A stretch of DNA of 64,000 bases from Pseudomonas vlassakiae (GTDB lineage: Bacteria; Pseudomonadota; Gammaproteobacteria; Pseudomonadales; Pseudomonadaceae), in contig NZ_JABWRP020000002.1 of assembly GCF_014269035.2 (NCBI RefSeq), positions 372,001-436,000 of the forward strand. Direction: 5' to 3'. Positions 37,791 through 46,911 of this stretch are shown in pieces (positions within the stretch are counted from its first letter, which is position 1; each line of letters starts with the position of its first letter). The notes beneath the pieces were generated by a model that saw only the letters and a program-made list of their open reading frames with translations, was not told the DNA's origin and searched no databases. The position numbers were made by a program, and so were the translations under genes.

Positions 37791-38096
37791 ATGATGACGC
37801 AAACATTCAACAAACTCGGGCTGTTTGGTGCGGCGCTTATCGGCAGCATGACCCTGGGTAGCCAGGCGTTCGCTGTCGAACCGCTTTCTGGGGGTTACCA
37901 ATTGGCTTCGGCCAAGACCCATGGCGAGGGCAAGTGCGGCGAAGGCAAATGCGGTGGCAGTGACAAGGCTGCCCAGAGTGAAGGCAAATGCGGAGAAGGC
38001 AAATGTGGCGGCCACGAAAAGGCCGGCACCAGCGAAGGCAAGTGTGGTGAAGGCAAGTGTGGCGGCAGTGCCAAGCGCGACAAAAGCCAGGCCTGA
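37791..38096 (+). CDS. bufferin/HvfA-type copper-binding RiPP precursor
   Basis: A 101-aa precursor peptide. A signal peptide (to about residue 28, SQAFA/V) is followed by a spacer and three near-identical 18-residue repeats, each with the tandem motif [11 protein letters not shown]. The six cysteines are at 49, 54, 67, 72, 85 and 90, exactly 18 residues apart between repeats. EGKCG motifs are the known substrates of MNIO enzymes, which turn Cys into oxazolone/thioamide or thiooxazole groups that bind copper; such peptides protect against copper in Caulobacter and Haemophilus. The MNIO gene follows directly. The second ATG (37794) is equally possible as start and gives better spacing from GGAG. 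Confidence 0.9.
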   Translation: MMTQTFNKLGLFGAALIGSMTLGSQAFAVEPLSGGYQLASAKTHGEGKCGEGKCGGSDKAAQSEGKCGEGKCGGHEKAGTSEGKCGEGKCGGSAKRDKSQA

Positions 38097-38117
38097 AGCG
38101 GATCCTTGAGAACGGTG

Positions 38118-38152
38118 ACAACGCCCCGTCTGCGGCCCAGGCGGGGCGTTGT
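38118..38152 (+). terminator. attenuator-like hairpin between precursor and maturase genes
   Basis: ACAACGCCCCG (38118-38128) and CGGGGCGTTGT (38142-38152) are perfect 11-bp arms 21 bp after the precursor stop and just before the maturase ribosome site. There is no strong T tract. Such hairpins allow much precursor and little enzyme from one transcript. Confidence 0.65.
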
Positions 38153-38173
38153 GCTTGTTGTGGAGACTCAACG

Positions 38174-39010
38174 ATGAACACCATGCCCATGTATGCCGGC
38201 CTTGGTCTGCGCCGTAGCCTGATGACGCAAATGCTGGCGCTCGACGCTGGCGCGGTGGATTTCCTGGAGTGTGCTCCGGAAAACTGGATAGGTGTCGGCG
38301 GTGCCCTGGGGCAGGGCTTGGCGCAGTTGGCCGAACGCTTCCCGCTGGCTTGTCACGGCCTTTCCCTTTCCCTGGGCGGCAGCTTGCCGCTGGACCGAGA
38401 GCTGCTCGCGCAGGTCGGCCAGTTTCTCGACCGCTACCAGGTGCGCCACTACAGTGAGCACCTGAGCTATTGCACGGACGACGGTTACCTGTACGACCTG
38501 CTGCCGCTGCCTTTCACCGAGGCCGCCGTACGCCAGGTCAGTGCGCGTATTCGCCAGGTGCAGGACACGTTACAGCGGCGTATTGCTGTCGAGAACATCA
38601 GTTATTACGCGGCACCCTACCAGGCGATGAGCGAGCTGGAGTTCATCGAGGCAGTGCTCGACGAGGCAGACTGTGACCTGCTGCTGGACGTCAACAATGT
38701 CTATGTCAATGCCTGTAACCACGGCTACGATGCACAGGCGTTTCTCCAGGGGCTTCCGTTGCCGCGGGTCAAGGCCATGCACCTGGCCGGGCATCATGAC
38801 CAGCCAGGCGATATCAAGGTCGACACCCATGGAGCGGCGGTCAGGCCGCAGGTCTGGACGCTGTTCGCCAGCGCCTGCGAGCGTTTTGGCATCCAGCCGA
38901 CCGTGCTCGAGCGCGATTTCAACTACCCGCCCATGGCCGAGCTGCTTGCAGAAGTGGCCCGGATTCGCAGCGTGCAGCAGGAGGTCGCATATGCACGGTG
39001 CATTGCGTGA
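38174..39010 (+). CDS. MNIO (DUF692) family RiPP maturase, BufB/HvfB type
   Basis: A 278-aa TIM-barrel multinuclear non-haem iron oxidase. Expected metal ligands are visible: His61 ([10 protein letters not shown]), Glu95/His96 (HYSEHLSY), Glu140 (AVENISYY), Asp172 ([10 protein letters not shown]), His203 and His207 (MHLAGHH), Asp217 and His219 (VDTHGA), and a C-terminal Glu in LERDFN. It should oxidise the Cys residues of the preceding precursor in the cytoplasm before export. The start at 38174 is preceded by GGAGA. It overlaps the partner gene by 20 bp. Confidence 0.93.
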   Translation: MNTMPMYAGLGLRRSLMTQMLALDAGAVDFLECAPENWIGVGGALGQGLAQLAERFPLACHGLSLSLGGSLPLDRELLAQVGQFLDRYQVRHYSEHLSYCTDDGYLYDLLPLPFTEAAVRQVSARIRQVQDTLQRRIAVENISYYAAPYQAMSELEFIEAVLDEADCDLLLDVNNVYVNACNHGYDAQAFLQGLPLPRVKAMHLAGHHDQPGDIKVDTHGAAVRPQVWTLFASACERFGIQPTVLERDFNYPPMAELLAEVARIRSVQQEVAYARCIA

Positions 39011-39689
39011 ACAGCAGTTCTGCCTGGCTCGCCACCTGCGTGACCCGGTTCGCCATGCACCACCTGCCGGTATCGAAGCGCGGCGTCTGAGGCTGTACCG
39101 GGAACTGCTCTACAGTGGCATCGAGGGCCTGTTGGCGGGAAGCTTCCCGGTGCTGCGCGCGACGTTGGGCGATCAGGCCTGGCATGCGCGAGTGCATGAG
39201 TTCTATGCCGATTATCGCTGCCATACGCCGCTGTTCAGTCAGATCGCCGCCGCTTTCGTCGATTACCTTCAGGGCATCGAACCTGACACCCCCTGGCAGC
39301 TGGAGCTGGCCCACTATGAACTGGTCGAATCTCAGTTGTACCTGAGCGATGCCGAGGAGCCCGAGCACGATCGGCAAGGTGACCTGCTCGAAGGCGAGCC
39401 GGTGTTGTCGAGCACGGCAAGGGTGCTGGCCTATCAGTGGCCTGTGGAGCAGATTGGCCCGGCGTACCAGCCGACTCGGGCACCGGCAGTGCCCACGTTG
39501 CTGCTGGTCTATCGCGATGCCGCGCTGCAGGTGCGCTTCGCCCGCCTTTCACCCATGGCCTACCGCTTGCTGGCGGAGGTTCGTGGCACGGGACGAGAGC
39601 GTTTGCAGGCACTTGCTGCAGACCTGCCGGAGGGGCTGGCACTACTCGAAAAACTGCGTGATCAAGGTATCGTCATCGGCACGCGATGA
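38991..39689 (+). CDS. BufC/HvfC family RiPP maturation partner (DUF2063-like)
   Basis: A 232-aa protein. The N-terminal helical DUF2063-like domain has [29 protein letters not shown] (residues about 30-60), and [21 protein letters not shown] and [14 protein letters not shown] follow. Partners of this type recruit the precursor to the MNIO enzyme. The ATG at 38991 has a strong AGGAGG upstream and lies inside the end of the maturase gene, so translation is coupled. It completes a precursor-maturase-partner operon. Confidence 0.9.
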   Translation: MHGALREQQFCLARHLRDPVRHAPPAGIEARRLRLYRELLYSGIEGLLAGSFPVLRATLGDQAWHARVHEFYADYRCHTPLFSQIAAAFVDYLQGIEPDTPWQLELAHYELVESQLYLSDAEEPEHDRQGDLLEGEPVLSSTARVLAYQWPVEQIGPAYQPTRAPAVPTLLLVYRDAALQVRFARLSPMAYRLLAEVRGTGRERLQALAADLPEGLALLEKLRDQGIVIGTR

Positions 39690-39697
39690 GGGTTGCA

Positions 39698-39722
39698 AGG
39701 GGGCTGCCTTGGCAGCCCCTTT
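39698..39722. terminator. terminator between the bufferin operon and the convergent DoxX gene
   Basis: AGGGGGCTGCC-TT-GGCAGCCCCTTT, a long near-perfect stem between two convergent stop codons, with tttg on the plus side. Confidence 0.75.
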
Positions 39723-39727
39723 GTCCG

Positions 39728-40225
39728 TCAGCCCAACACACGTTTGCTGAGCCAATGGTCCAGGCTCAGGCGCCCAGCGCCTTTGAGCAGCAGCGGTAGC
39801 AGCGCGACCAGATAGATCAGTGGCAGCTTGAAGTTGCCAAAGCCCTGGTCGGTGATGGCGTACCCCTGCGCCAGTTCTGCCAGGCTCGACCAGTGTGCTG
39901 GCCAGTGCACTGCAGCGATCGCCACCACGGTCACCACCATCAGCCCGGCCGATGCCAGACGCGTGCCCAGGCCGAGCAACAACAGCAGGGGTAGCAGCAG
40001 CTCCGCCCACATCGACAACTGCCAGTTGAATTCTGCCGGCAGTACATTGAACGGGAACGGGAAGTTCGCCTGCAAATCGCCGAACCAGTTGCTGCCGTTG
40101 AATTTCTCCCAGCCGGACTCGAAAAACTCCCAGGCCAGGAACAGCCGCAAAGGCAGGTCGGCGCTCCAGCTGCCAAAGCGGTCGAAGGTCGTGAGGGTGC
40201 GGGTCAGTGTGGTCATGGTAGTCAT
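39728..40225 (-). CDS. DoxX family membrane protein (HvfX-like)
   Basis: A 165-aa, four-helix membrane protein of the DoxX family, with the usual helix-1 motif [21 protein letters not shown]. DoxX proteins accompany MNIO/bufferin operons (HvfX in Haemophilus), so it probably belongs functionally to the convergent operon although it is on the other strand. It follows the ferric-reductase-like gene by 6 bp, so those two are an operon. Confidence 0.85.
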   Translation of the reverse strand: MTTMTTLTRTLTTFDRFGSWSADLPLRLFLAWEFFESGWEKFNGSNWFGDLQANFPFPFNVLPAEFNWQLSMWAELLLPLLLLLGLGTRLASAGLMVVTVVAIAAVHWPAHWSSLAELAQGYAITDQGFGNFKLPLIYLVALLPLLLKGAGRLSLDHWLSKRVLG

Positions 40226-40231
40226 CTCGTT

Positions 40232-40852
40232 TCAGGAAAGGGCGCAGGCGCTGCGGCGTTGCTGCCGGGCCAGCTTGGCGGTGAGTTTGAAAGCGATGGC
40301 GCTGAACATCAGGGCGAAGGCCAGCGGGTACCAGCCGCCCATGGGGATGCGCTTGTAGAAGGACAGGCAGAACACCCCGGCCAATACCCACATGCCGGTG
40401 CTGTGCAGGGCTTTCCAGGCGCGACCGCCGAGCAGGCGCATCGGTGCCTTGAACGAGGTCACGCTGAGCAATAGCAGGAACAGGTAACCGATGCTGCCGG
40501 GCAGGCTCGAGGTGACCGTGCGCCCGGCCCAGAACAGCTCAGGGAATTGCTGGGCGTAGCGGTAGATCAGCAGGCCATGCACGGTATGCGAAAAGGCGAA
40601 GGCCAGGCCCACGTAGCGCCGCTCGCGGAGCAACCAGCGGCTGCCAATGCCAGGCAGCAAGGTGACCATTGACGAGGCCAGGAAGGCCAGCAGGAACAGT
40701 GCGAAAGAGCTGCGTGCAGTGGCGCGGATGGCACTGCGCAGGCCATCCGCACCGGGCGGGTAGCTGAGCAGTACCACGGCGGTCATGAACACGGTCAGGC
40801 CAGCAAGGGCGGTGAACAGTTTCCAGCCGGAGGGCAGGGTGAGCGGCTTCAT
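40232..40852 (-). CDS. ferric-reductase-like transmembrane haem protein
   Basis: A 206-aa, roughly six-helix membrane protein of the ferric reductase-like transmembrane domain type (relatives: MsrQ/YedZ, NOX). Candidate haem-b His residues are in FAFSHTVHGLLIYR (helix 3) and KALHSTGMWVL (helix 5). No flavin or NADPH domain is attached, so it needs a separate electron donor. It is transcribed with the DoxX gene towards the bufferin operon. It could reduce metals (Cu(II), Fe(III)) or a periplasmic partner; this is inference. Confidence 0.8.
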   Translation of the reverse strand: MKPLTLPSGWKLFTALAGLTVFMTAVVLLSYPPGADGLRSAIRATARSSFALFLLAFLASSMVTLLPGIGSRWLLRERRYVGLAFAFSHTVHGLLIYRYAQQFPELFWAGRTVTSSLPGSIGYLFLLLLSVTSFKAPMRLLGGRAWKALHSTGMWVLAGVFCLSFYKRIPMGGWYPLAFALMFSAIAFKLTAKLARQQRRSACALS

Positions 40853-40993
40853 GGGTGACTCCCGGAGTATCGTTGTGTGACCGGGAGTGTGTAGGGAATG
40901 GGTATCTGCAGTGTGTCGGTGAAAGCGGCTTTGTGTATCGGACTGTAGTTACCGAAGCTGTAGGACGGCCCGCGCGGGCCGCCGCGTTTGTCG

Positions 40994-42277
40994 TTACAGC
41001 TCGATCTGGGCGCATAGCCCGCCGCTTTTTCGGTTGCTCAAGGTCAGCCTGCCGCCCATGGCCTGGGTCAGTTGCTGGGCGATGGCCAGCCCCAGGCCGG
41101 TACCGCCCGTGCTGCGGTTGCGCGAGCTTTCCACGCGGTAGAACGGCTTGAGCACTTCATCCAGCTCTGCCTGCGGTATCCCCGGGCCGTCATCGAGCAC
41201 CCGGATCACTGTCTTGCCGTGATTGCAGCTGACCTCCAGCTGCGCCTTGCCGGCAAACTTCAGGGCGTTGTCCACCAGGTTCACCAGTACGCGGCGCAAC
41301 GCATGCGGGCGGGTTTCCAGCAGGCTGCCGGTATTGCCGTTGCGCTCCACCTGGGCGCCGCTGTCCTGGTAGTCGAACACCACGCTGTCGAGGAAGGCGT
41401 CGAGGTTGATCCGGCAGGGCGCCTCGGTGTTGATGTCCATGCTGCGGGCATAGGCCACACCTTCGCGGACCAGGTGCTCCATGGCATCCAGATCATGCCA
41501 GAGCTTGTCTTTCTCGACGCCCTCGTCCATCACCTCGACCCGCAGTTTCATGCGCGTGATCGGTGTCTGCAGGTCGTGGGAAATGGCAGCCAGCAATTGC
41601 ATGCGCTCTTTGAGGTAGGCGGCGATGCGCGCCTGCAGGGCATTGAACGCCACGGCGGCGTACTTGACCTCGCGTGGGCCGCTTTCATCCAGCAGCACGC
41701 CGGGCTTGTCCGGGTCGAGGGTGTCCAATGCCTGGACCAGGCGGGTAAGAGGCCCGATGGCCAGGCGCACGGCGAGCCAGGTACAAAACAGCAGCACCGC
41801 CAGCTGGATCAACAATACCAGCGGCAACCAGCGCGCTACCGGGACGGGTGCCGGCGTGACATCGATGGTCAGTGGCGCCCCATCGGCCAGGCGCAGGTGG
41901 GCCTGGAAGTGGGCGTTGGGGCCGGGAATGTCCTGGAAAGTCAGCGGGTACTGGGCACCGATGGCCTTGACGATCGATTCGGCAGCCATGGGGGGATCGG
42001 TGCTTGGCATCGCTGAGCCCGGCAAGCCTTCATCCAGTCGGTAGCGATAGGTGCGGCGCTCCAGCCGCGGCAGCCAGGCTGCGCGCTCAGCAGCGGGCAG
42101 GCGGTCGAGGATGGCCACCGAGGTGACCACATCCTGCTCGAGGTTGCTGAGCATCATCGAGCGGCTGCTGATATAGCGCTCGTACGCCTGGAGGCTGAAT
42201 GACAGCCCGTAGGCGAGCACCAGCCCGGTGAAGAAGATCAGTGCCAGGCGCGAGGCGAGGGTACGCGGCCATTTCAT
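40994..42277 (-). CDS. sensor histidine kinase (EnvZ-like)
   Basis: A 427-aa inner-membrane kinase. TM1 is at residues about 10-30, a periplasmic sensor spans about 31-150, TM2 about 151-172, then HAMP. The phosphorylated His234 is in AAISHDLQTPITRMK. The ATP-binding domain has NLVDNALKFAG (N box), DDGPGIP (G1) and GGTGLGLAIAQQL (G2). Its ATG overlaps the response-regulator stop by 4 bp. The signal is unknown; adjacency to DUF2790 and thioredoxin-like genes suggests an envelope or redox cue. Confidence 0.93.
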   Translation of the reverse strand: MKWPRTLASRLALIFFTGLVLAYGLSFSLQAYERYISSRSMMLSNLEQDVVTSVAILDRLPAAERAAWLPRLERRTYRYRLDEGLPGSAMPSTDPPMAAESIVKAIGAQYPLTFQDIPGPNAHFQAHLRLADGAPLTIDVTPAPVPVARWLPLVLLIQLAVLLFCTWLAVRLAIGPLTRLVQALDTLDPDKPGVLLDESGPREVKYAAVAFNALQARIAAYLKERMQLLAAISHDLQTPITRMKLRVEVMDEGVEKDKLWHDLDAMEHLVREGVAYARSMDINTEAPCRINLDAFLDSVVFDYQDSGAQVERNGNTGSLLETRPHALRRVLVNLVDNALKFAGKAQLEVSCNHGKTVIRVLDDGPGIPQAELDEVLKPFYRVESSRNRSTGGTGLGLAIAQQLTQAMGGRLTLSNRKSGGLCAQIEL

Positions 42278-43014
42278 GCCGGTGACTCGAGCAGTTGCAC
42301 AGCCAGCGAGAACACATAGCCCTCGCTGCGCACGGTCTTGATGCAGCTTGGCTCCCGGGCGTCGTCGCCCAGGCGCTGGCGCAGGCGGCTGACCAGCAGG
42401 TCGATGGAGCGGTCGAAAATGTCCGCCTCGCGGCCTTGGGTCAGGTTCAGCAACTGCTCGCGGCTGAGCACCCGTTGCGGGTGGTCGAGGAACACCCGCA
42501 ACAGGCGGTATTCGGCGCCGCTCAGCGCCACCATGGTGCCTTCGCTGTCGAGCAGGTGGCGGGCGGTGGTGTCCAGGCGCCATTGGCCGAAGGCCAGCAG
42601 GCGGCTGCTTTCGCTGATGGTCAGGTTCGGCGGCAGCATGCGCGTGCGGCGCAGCACGGCATTGATGCGCGCCAGCAGTTCGCGGGCGGAGAACGGTTTG
42701 GTCAGGTAGTCGTCGGCGCCCATCTCCAGGCCGATGATGCGGTCGGTCTCGTCGTTGCGCGCGGTGAGCATCAACACCGGCGTGTTGCGGTGCTTGCCGG
42801 CACGCAGTTCGCGGCACAGCAGCAGGCCGTCGTCACCGGGCATCATGATGTCGAGGACGATCAGGTCGACGCTGTTGGCCTCCAGGAAGGCGCGCATCTG
42901 CCGGCCGTCGGCGACGATGCTGGTGCGCAAACCACTCTTTTTCAAGTAATTGCCGACCAGCTCGCGGATCTCACGGTCATCGTCGACGATCAGGATGTGA
43001 TCGACATGTTCCAT
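42274..43014 (-). CDS. OmpR-family response regulator
   Basis: A 246-aa regulator. The receiver domain has the acidic pocket IVDDDREI, phospho-acceptor Asp55 (LIVLDIMMPG), Thr in MLTARN and Lys in LTKPF. A winged-helix DNA-binding domain follows (about 140-240; LSGAEYRLLRVFLDHPQRVLSREQLL...RSIDLLVSRLRQRL). It pairs with the downstream kinase and is divergent from the DUF2790-thioredoxin unit, with an inverted repeat in the spacer. Confidence 0.94.
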   Translation of the reverse strand: MEHVDHILIVDDDREIRELVGNYLKKSGLRTSIVADGRQMRAFLEANSVDLIVLDIMMPGDDGLLLCRELRAGKHRNTPVLMLTARNDETDRIIGLEMGADDYLTKPFSARELLARINAVLRRTRMLPPNLTISESSRLLAFGQWRLDTTARHLLDSEGTMVALSGAEYRLLRVFLDHPQRVLSREQLLNLTQGREADIFDRSIDLLVSRLRQRLGDDAREPSCIKTVRSEGYVFSLAVQLLESPA

Positions 43015-43094
43015 TCGCAGCGTTCCTGTTCAAGAGGGAGTGGGCGCAGTGTACCGAGCGCGCGCGGGCTTGCCTGTGGGGTTTTGTATTGCAG

Positions 43095-43119
43095 TGTATC
43101 TGTCCTGGCTACAGATACA
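43095..43119. promoter_or_regulatory. inverted repeat TGTATCTGT-N7-ACAGATACA
   Basis: Perfect 9-bp arms (43095-43103 and 43111-43119) in the spacer between the two-component genes and the divergent DUF2790 gene. It is a good candidate operator for the response regulator. A related half-site, GGTATCTGCAG, lies near 40900, upstream of the ferric-reductase-like gene. Confidence 0.6.
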
Positions 43120-43235
43120 GGCGGAAGCAGATCACAGGCTGACGCGACACATACGAGATACCTGGCAGCGGTGAAATGGCTCTCGACCGGGGAGCACTGA
43201 TCCCCATCTCTCAAACTGTTGCAAGGAACCATGCC

Positions 43236-43511
43236 ATGAACTTCAAGACTATCGCCAGCGCCAGCGTGTTCGCCGTCCTCAGCCTCGGTGCCGTTGCCGC
43301 CCATGCCAGTTCCACAGCCATGAACGACGCCAGCGTCATGCAGTACCGCTACGGCGATCATCTGGATGTAAAGAAAGTGCTGTCGCTGAAGGACGACCAG
43401 CGCAATGCCTGCGGCCCGGTCAAGACACGCATGGACTACCTCGACTCCCAAGGCCAGTATCAGAGCGTCGAGTACCGCAGCTACGCCACGAGCGGTTGCC
43501 ATGACAACTGA
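43236..43511 (+). CDS. DUF2790 family small secreted protein
   Basis: A 91-aa protein with a signal peptide (residues 1-24, AVAAHA/S) and the Pseudomonas DUF2790 pattern: MQYRYGDHLDVKKVLSL, ACGPVKTRMDYLDSQGQ, VEYRSYATSGC. The two mature cysteines may form a disulphide. AAGGA precedes the ATG at 43236. It overlaps the thioredoxin-like gene by 11 bp, suggesting that protein acts on it or on the same stress. The biochemical role of the family is unknown to me. Confidence 0.82.
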   Translation: MNFKTIASASVFAVLSLGAVAAHASSTAMNDASVMQYRYGDHLDVKKVLSLKDDQRNACGPVKTRMDYLDSQGQYQSVEYRSYATSGCHDN

Positions 43512-44040
43512 TCGCCGACGGCTGCTGAACGTGGCGAGTGTGGCCTTGGCGCTGGTTGGCCTGGGCCTCGCTGGAGGGCAGCTGATGGCTCGTGACAACT
43601 ACGGCGCCATGCCATCGCTGGCGGGCGCCAGCCGATGGCTCAACTCACCACCATTGGACGCCCCGGCGCTCAAGGGCAAGGTGGTGCTGGTGGACTTCTG
43701 GACCTGGGACTGCATCAACTGCCAGCGCAGCCTGCCGCACGTCAACGACTGGGCACGGCGCTATGCCGACCAGGGCCTGGTGGTGGTGGGCGTGCATACG
43801 CCGGAGTATGACTACGAGCATGATGTCGGCCAGCTGAAGAGCAAGGTGGCCAGCCTGGGTATCGCGTATCCGGTCGCGGTGGACAATGACTACCAGGTGT
43901 GGAATGCCTGGGGTAACCAGTTCTGGCCAGCGCATTACTTTGTCGACCGGCAGGGGCAGGTGCGCCATGTGCACTTTGGCGAGGGTGACTATGCCGGGCA
44001 GGAGAAGGTGATAAAGGCGTTGCTGGATGAGAAAGGGTAG
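43501..44040 (+). CDS. TlpA-like thioredoxin-fold protein, membrane-anchored
   Basis: A 179-aa protein with an N-terminal signal anchor (residues about 8-28) and a periplasmic thioredoxin fold. The active site is CINC (Cys71, Cys74) in VDFWTWDCINCQRSLPHV, with the cis-Pro region in FWPAHYFVDRQGQV. The WxxxC(x)NC form resembles the DipZ C-terminal/TlpA-like branch rather than DsbA. It is probably a periplasmic thiol reductase. Co-transcribed with the DUF2790 gene by overlap. Confidence 0.88.
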   Translation: MTTDRRRLLNVASVALALVGLGLAGGQLMARDNYGAMPSLAGASRWLNSPPLDAPALKGKVVLVDFWTWDCINCQRSLPHVNDWARRYADQGLVVVGVHTPEYDYEHDVGQLKSKVASLGIAYPVAVDNDYQVWNAWGNQFWPAHYFVDRQGQVRHVHFGEGDYAGQEKVIKALLDEKG

Positions 44041-44055
44041 AGCGGTAGCGGCCCC

Positions 44056-44141
44056 CTTCGCGGGCGCGCCCGCTCCCACAGGATCACCTGCCTTTCACAG
44101 GCGGTGCTGTACCTGTAGGAGCGGGTTTACCCGCGAAGAGG
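44056..44141. repeat. pair of inverted REP elements
   Basis: cttcgcgggcgcgcccgctc at 44056 and the reverse-oriented gtaggagcgggtttacccgc at 44115, between convergent genes. The two copies differ in the hairpin centre (gcgc versus taaa). Confidence 0.85.
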
Positions 44142-44154
44142 CTGATACGGTGTG

Positions 44155-45003
44155 TCAGGAGAAACTGGCGAAATGCGCCTGCATCCGCTCGGCATCTGCC
44201 TGCTTGCCACTGAACAGCTCGAACGCCTTGACCGCCTGGAACACCGCCATGTTGCTGCCATCGAGCGTGCGGCAACCCAGTGCCCGTGCGGCTTTCAGCA
44301 GTTCGGTCTCCAACGGGAAATAGATGATTTCAGCCACCCACAGGCGCGGGTGCAACAGCTCCACCGGGAGTGGGGTGCCTGGCAACTTGGCCATGCCCAC
44401 TGGCGTGGTATTGACCAGGCCATCGGCTCCGCCCACCTCGATCGCGGTGTCCGTGCCAAGCACCGCGCGACCCGCGCCGAAATGGCCGTTGAGGTTATCC
44501 ACCAACGCCTGGGCACGCGCCGCATCCACTTCGAACAGCACCAGTTGCTCGACCCCTTCGCTCAGCAGCGCATGGGCCACCGCCGAACCGGCGCCACCAG
44601 CGCCCATCTGCACCACGCGCCGGCGTGACACATCCGGCAGGCCACGGCGCAGGCCTTCGGCGAAGCCCAGGCAGTCGGTGTTGTGGCCGACCCGCTTGCC
44701 GTCCTTGAGCACAACGGTGTTCACCGCACCAATGCCACGTGCCTCGTCCGACAGCTCATCGAGCAGCGGCAGGATGGCCTGCTTGAACGGGTAGGTGATG
44801 TTGAGCCCGGTGAAGCCGGTGTGCTGGGCGGCATCGAGCAGCTGCGCCAGGGCGCTGTCTTCCAGCTGGAGCTGGTCGGCGTCGATCAGGCGATAGAGGT
44901 AACGCAGGTGCTGGGCGTCGCCTTCGTGTTCGTGCAGCGCAGGGGTGCGCGAAAGCTGGATGCCGCGGCCGATCAGGCCGGCGAGGATGGCGGGCTGGCT
45001 CAT
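44155..45003 (-). CDS. aroE: shikimate/quinate dehydrogenase family protein
   Basis: A 282-aa NAD(P)-dependent dehydrogenase that interconverts 3-dehydroshikimate and shikimate, or quinate. Catalytic Lys74 (NITYPFKQ) and Asp110 (HNTDCLGF) are in place, and the Rossmann motif is [10 protein letters not shown]. The opening [20 protein letters not shown] differs from classical biosynthetic AroE and is the form I associate with extra, often catabolic copies. It overlaps the aroQ stop by 4 bp, so the pair acts together. Cofactor preference cannot be read with confidence. Confidence 0.85.
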   Translation of the reverse strand: MSQPAILAGLIGRGIQLSRTPALHEHEGDAQHLRYLYRLIDADQLQLEDSALAQLLDAAQHTGFTGLNITYPFKQAILPLLDELSDEARGIGAVNTVVLKDGKRVGHNTDCLGFAEGLRRGLPDVSRRRVVQMGAGGAGSAVAHALLSEGVEQLVLFEVDAARAQALVDNLNGHFGAGRAVLGTDTAIEVGGADGLVNTTPVGMAKLPGTPLPVELLHPRLWVAEIIYFPLETELLKAARALGCRTLDGSNMAVFQAVKAFELFSGKQADAERMQAHFASFS

Positions 45004-45449
45004 GCGTGGCGCTCCTGGAACATCTCGGCAAAGTGGCTCAGGGCCATGCGGTAGCCATGGCTGCCCAGGCCGCAGATAACCCCCACGGCAATCGACGAGA
45101 CGAACGACAGGTGGCGGAACGGCTCGCGCTTGTGCACGTTGGACAGGTGTACCTCGATGACCGGGAGTTCGCTGGCGACCAGGGCATCGCGAATCGCTAC
45201 CGAAGTGTGGGTCCAGGCGCCGGGGTTGATCACGATACCGGCACAGCGGCCGCGGGCGGCGTGGATCCAGTCGATCAGTTCGCCTTCATGGTTGGTCTGG
45301 CGAAATTCGATTTCCAGGCCGTGGGCGTGGGCAGTGTCGGCGCAACCCTGGGCCAGGTCGGCCAGGGTTTCATGGCCATACTGGGCGGGTTCGCGGGTTC
45401 CCAGCATGTTCAGGTTGGGGCCATTGAGCACGAGGATAAGGGGCTTCAT
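45000..45449 (-). CDS. aroQ: type II 3-dehydroquinate dehydratase
   Basis: A 149-aa flavodoxin-like dehydratase converting 3-dehydroquinate to 3-dehydroshikimate. The opening [17 protein letters not shown], catalytic Tyr24 (AQYGH), [10 protein letters not shown] and [15 protein letters not shown] (His) are all typical. The start at 45449 gives the conserved N terminus; an ATG three codons upstream is possible. Paired with the dehydrogenase gene, it could act in shikimate biosynthesis or quinate catabolism. Confidence 0.93.
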   Translation of the reverse strand: MKPLILVLNGPNLNMLGTREPAQYGHETLADLAQGCADTAHAHGLEIEFRQTNHEGELIDWIHAARGRCAGIVINPGAWTHTSVAIRDALVASELPVIEVHLSNVHKREPFRHLSFVSSIAVGVICGLGSHGYRMALSHFAEMFQERHA

Positions 45450-45577
45450 GACGGGCATCGCTTTGTTGTTGTTGAATGCCGCTATGTTTGTACCGGGTGG
45501 TTAATTCCGTCAATCCGCTCAGGTGTCGCAGGGGGGGCAAAGTGGGCGATTATCGAACCGTCTGCACAGCCAGCGGG

Positions 45578-45593
45578 TGACAGAATTGTAATG
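45578..45593 (+). promoter_or_regulatory. cop-box-like site upstream of czcCBA
   Basis: TGACAGAATTGTAATG, a TGACA-N5-TGTAAT arrangement resembling the boxes bound by CopR/CzcR-type regulators in Pseudomonas. It lies 73 bp before the czcC-like start. No metal two-component genes are adjacent, so the regulator would act from elsewhere. The motif match is from memory. Confidence 0.5.
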
Positions 45594-45665
45594 TTCGCGC
45601 CACCGCCTCGATAACCAGCCCTCTTTACAGTCCATCGCCAACGCTTGTCGACGAGGACTCTCGAA

Positions 45666-46911
45666 GTGCCCACCCCCCGCAAGATCGCCTTGCTCGGCCT
45701 GTTGCTGACGGCCACCGCCAGCGCCCAGGCCGGGCCAGGCATGAGCCTGCCCGAGGCGTTGAGCGCCGCTTTTGCCAACAACCCTGAGCTGGCTGCAGCC
45801 GGTCGCGAAATCGGCATTGCCGAGGGCGAGCGGCGCCAGGCCGGGTTGATCCCCAACCCTGAACTGGCCTGGGAAATGGAAGACACCCGGCGCGATACCC
45901 GCACCAGCACCGTCACGCTCAGCCAGCCACTGGAACTGGGCGGCAAGCGCGGTGCGCGCATCGCTGTGGCCGGTGCCGGCCAGGCCATTGCCCAGCTTGA
46001 CCTCGAACGCCAGCGCAATAGCCTGCGCGCCGATGTGGTCCAGGCGTATCACGCTGCCCTGCGTGCGCAGACCGGGGTGGAACTGGCGCGGCAGTCGCAA
46101 GCGCTGACCGAGCGTGGCCTGCGGGTAGTCCAGGGCCGGGTCACGGCCGGCCAGTCGTCACCGGTGGAGGTCACCCGTGCCCAGGTTCAACTGGCCCAGG
46201 CCGAGGCCGAGGTGCGTCGCGCCGAAACCCAGCGCACGGTGGCATATCAGGCCCTGGCGCGGTTGACCGGCAGCCCGCTGGCGACTTTCGATACGTTGTC
46301 GACGGCCAACCTGTCGCCCGGCGCTGCACCTTCCGCCGATGCCTTGCTCGGCCAGCTCGAGCGGACCGCCGAATGGCGCCTGGCCGCGGCCCAGGTCGAG
46401 CGCGGCGAAGCATCGTTGGGCTCGGAAAAGGCCCTGCGAATTCCCAACCTCACCGTCAGCGTCGGCAGCCAGTACAGCCGCGAGGACCGCGAGCGGGTCA
46501 ACGTGGTCGGCCTGTCGATGCCCTTGCCGTTGTTCGACCGTAACCAGGGCAACGTGCTGGCCGCCGCCCGCCGCGCCGACCAGGCACGCGATCTGCGCAA
46601 CGCGGTTGAACTGCGCCTGCGCAGCGAAACCCGCAGCGCCGTTGATCAGTGGCGCACGGCGATGCAGGAGGTGCAGGCCTACGACCACACCATCCTGCCG
46701 TCGGCGCAGCAGGCTGTGGACACCGCTACCCGTGGTTTCGAAATGGGCAAGTTCGCTTTCCTCGACGTGCTCGACGCCCAGCGCACCTTGATCGACGCGC
46801 GCGGGCTGTACCTCGAGGCCTTGGCCGCGGCAACCGATGCACGGGCACAGGTCGAACGGATCTACGGCGATCTGGACGGTTTGAGCAACATTTCGAGCAG
46901 CAGGAGCAACA

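Noticed and set aside
37791..38096. Cys-rich repeat protein considered as a metallothionein
   Set aside because: The EGKCG motif, signal peptide and adjacent MNIO and partner genes fit a modified RiPP precursor far better than a cytoplasmic metallothionein.
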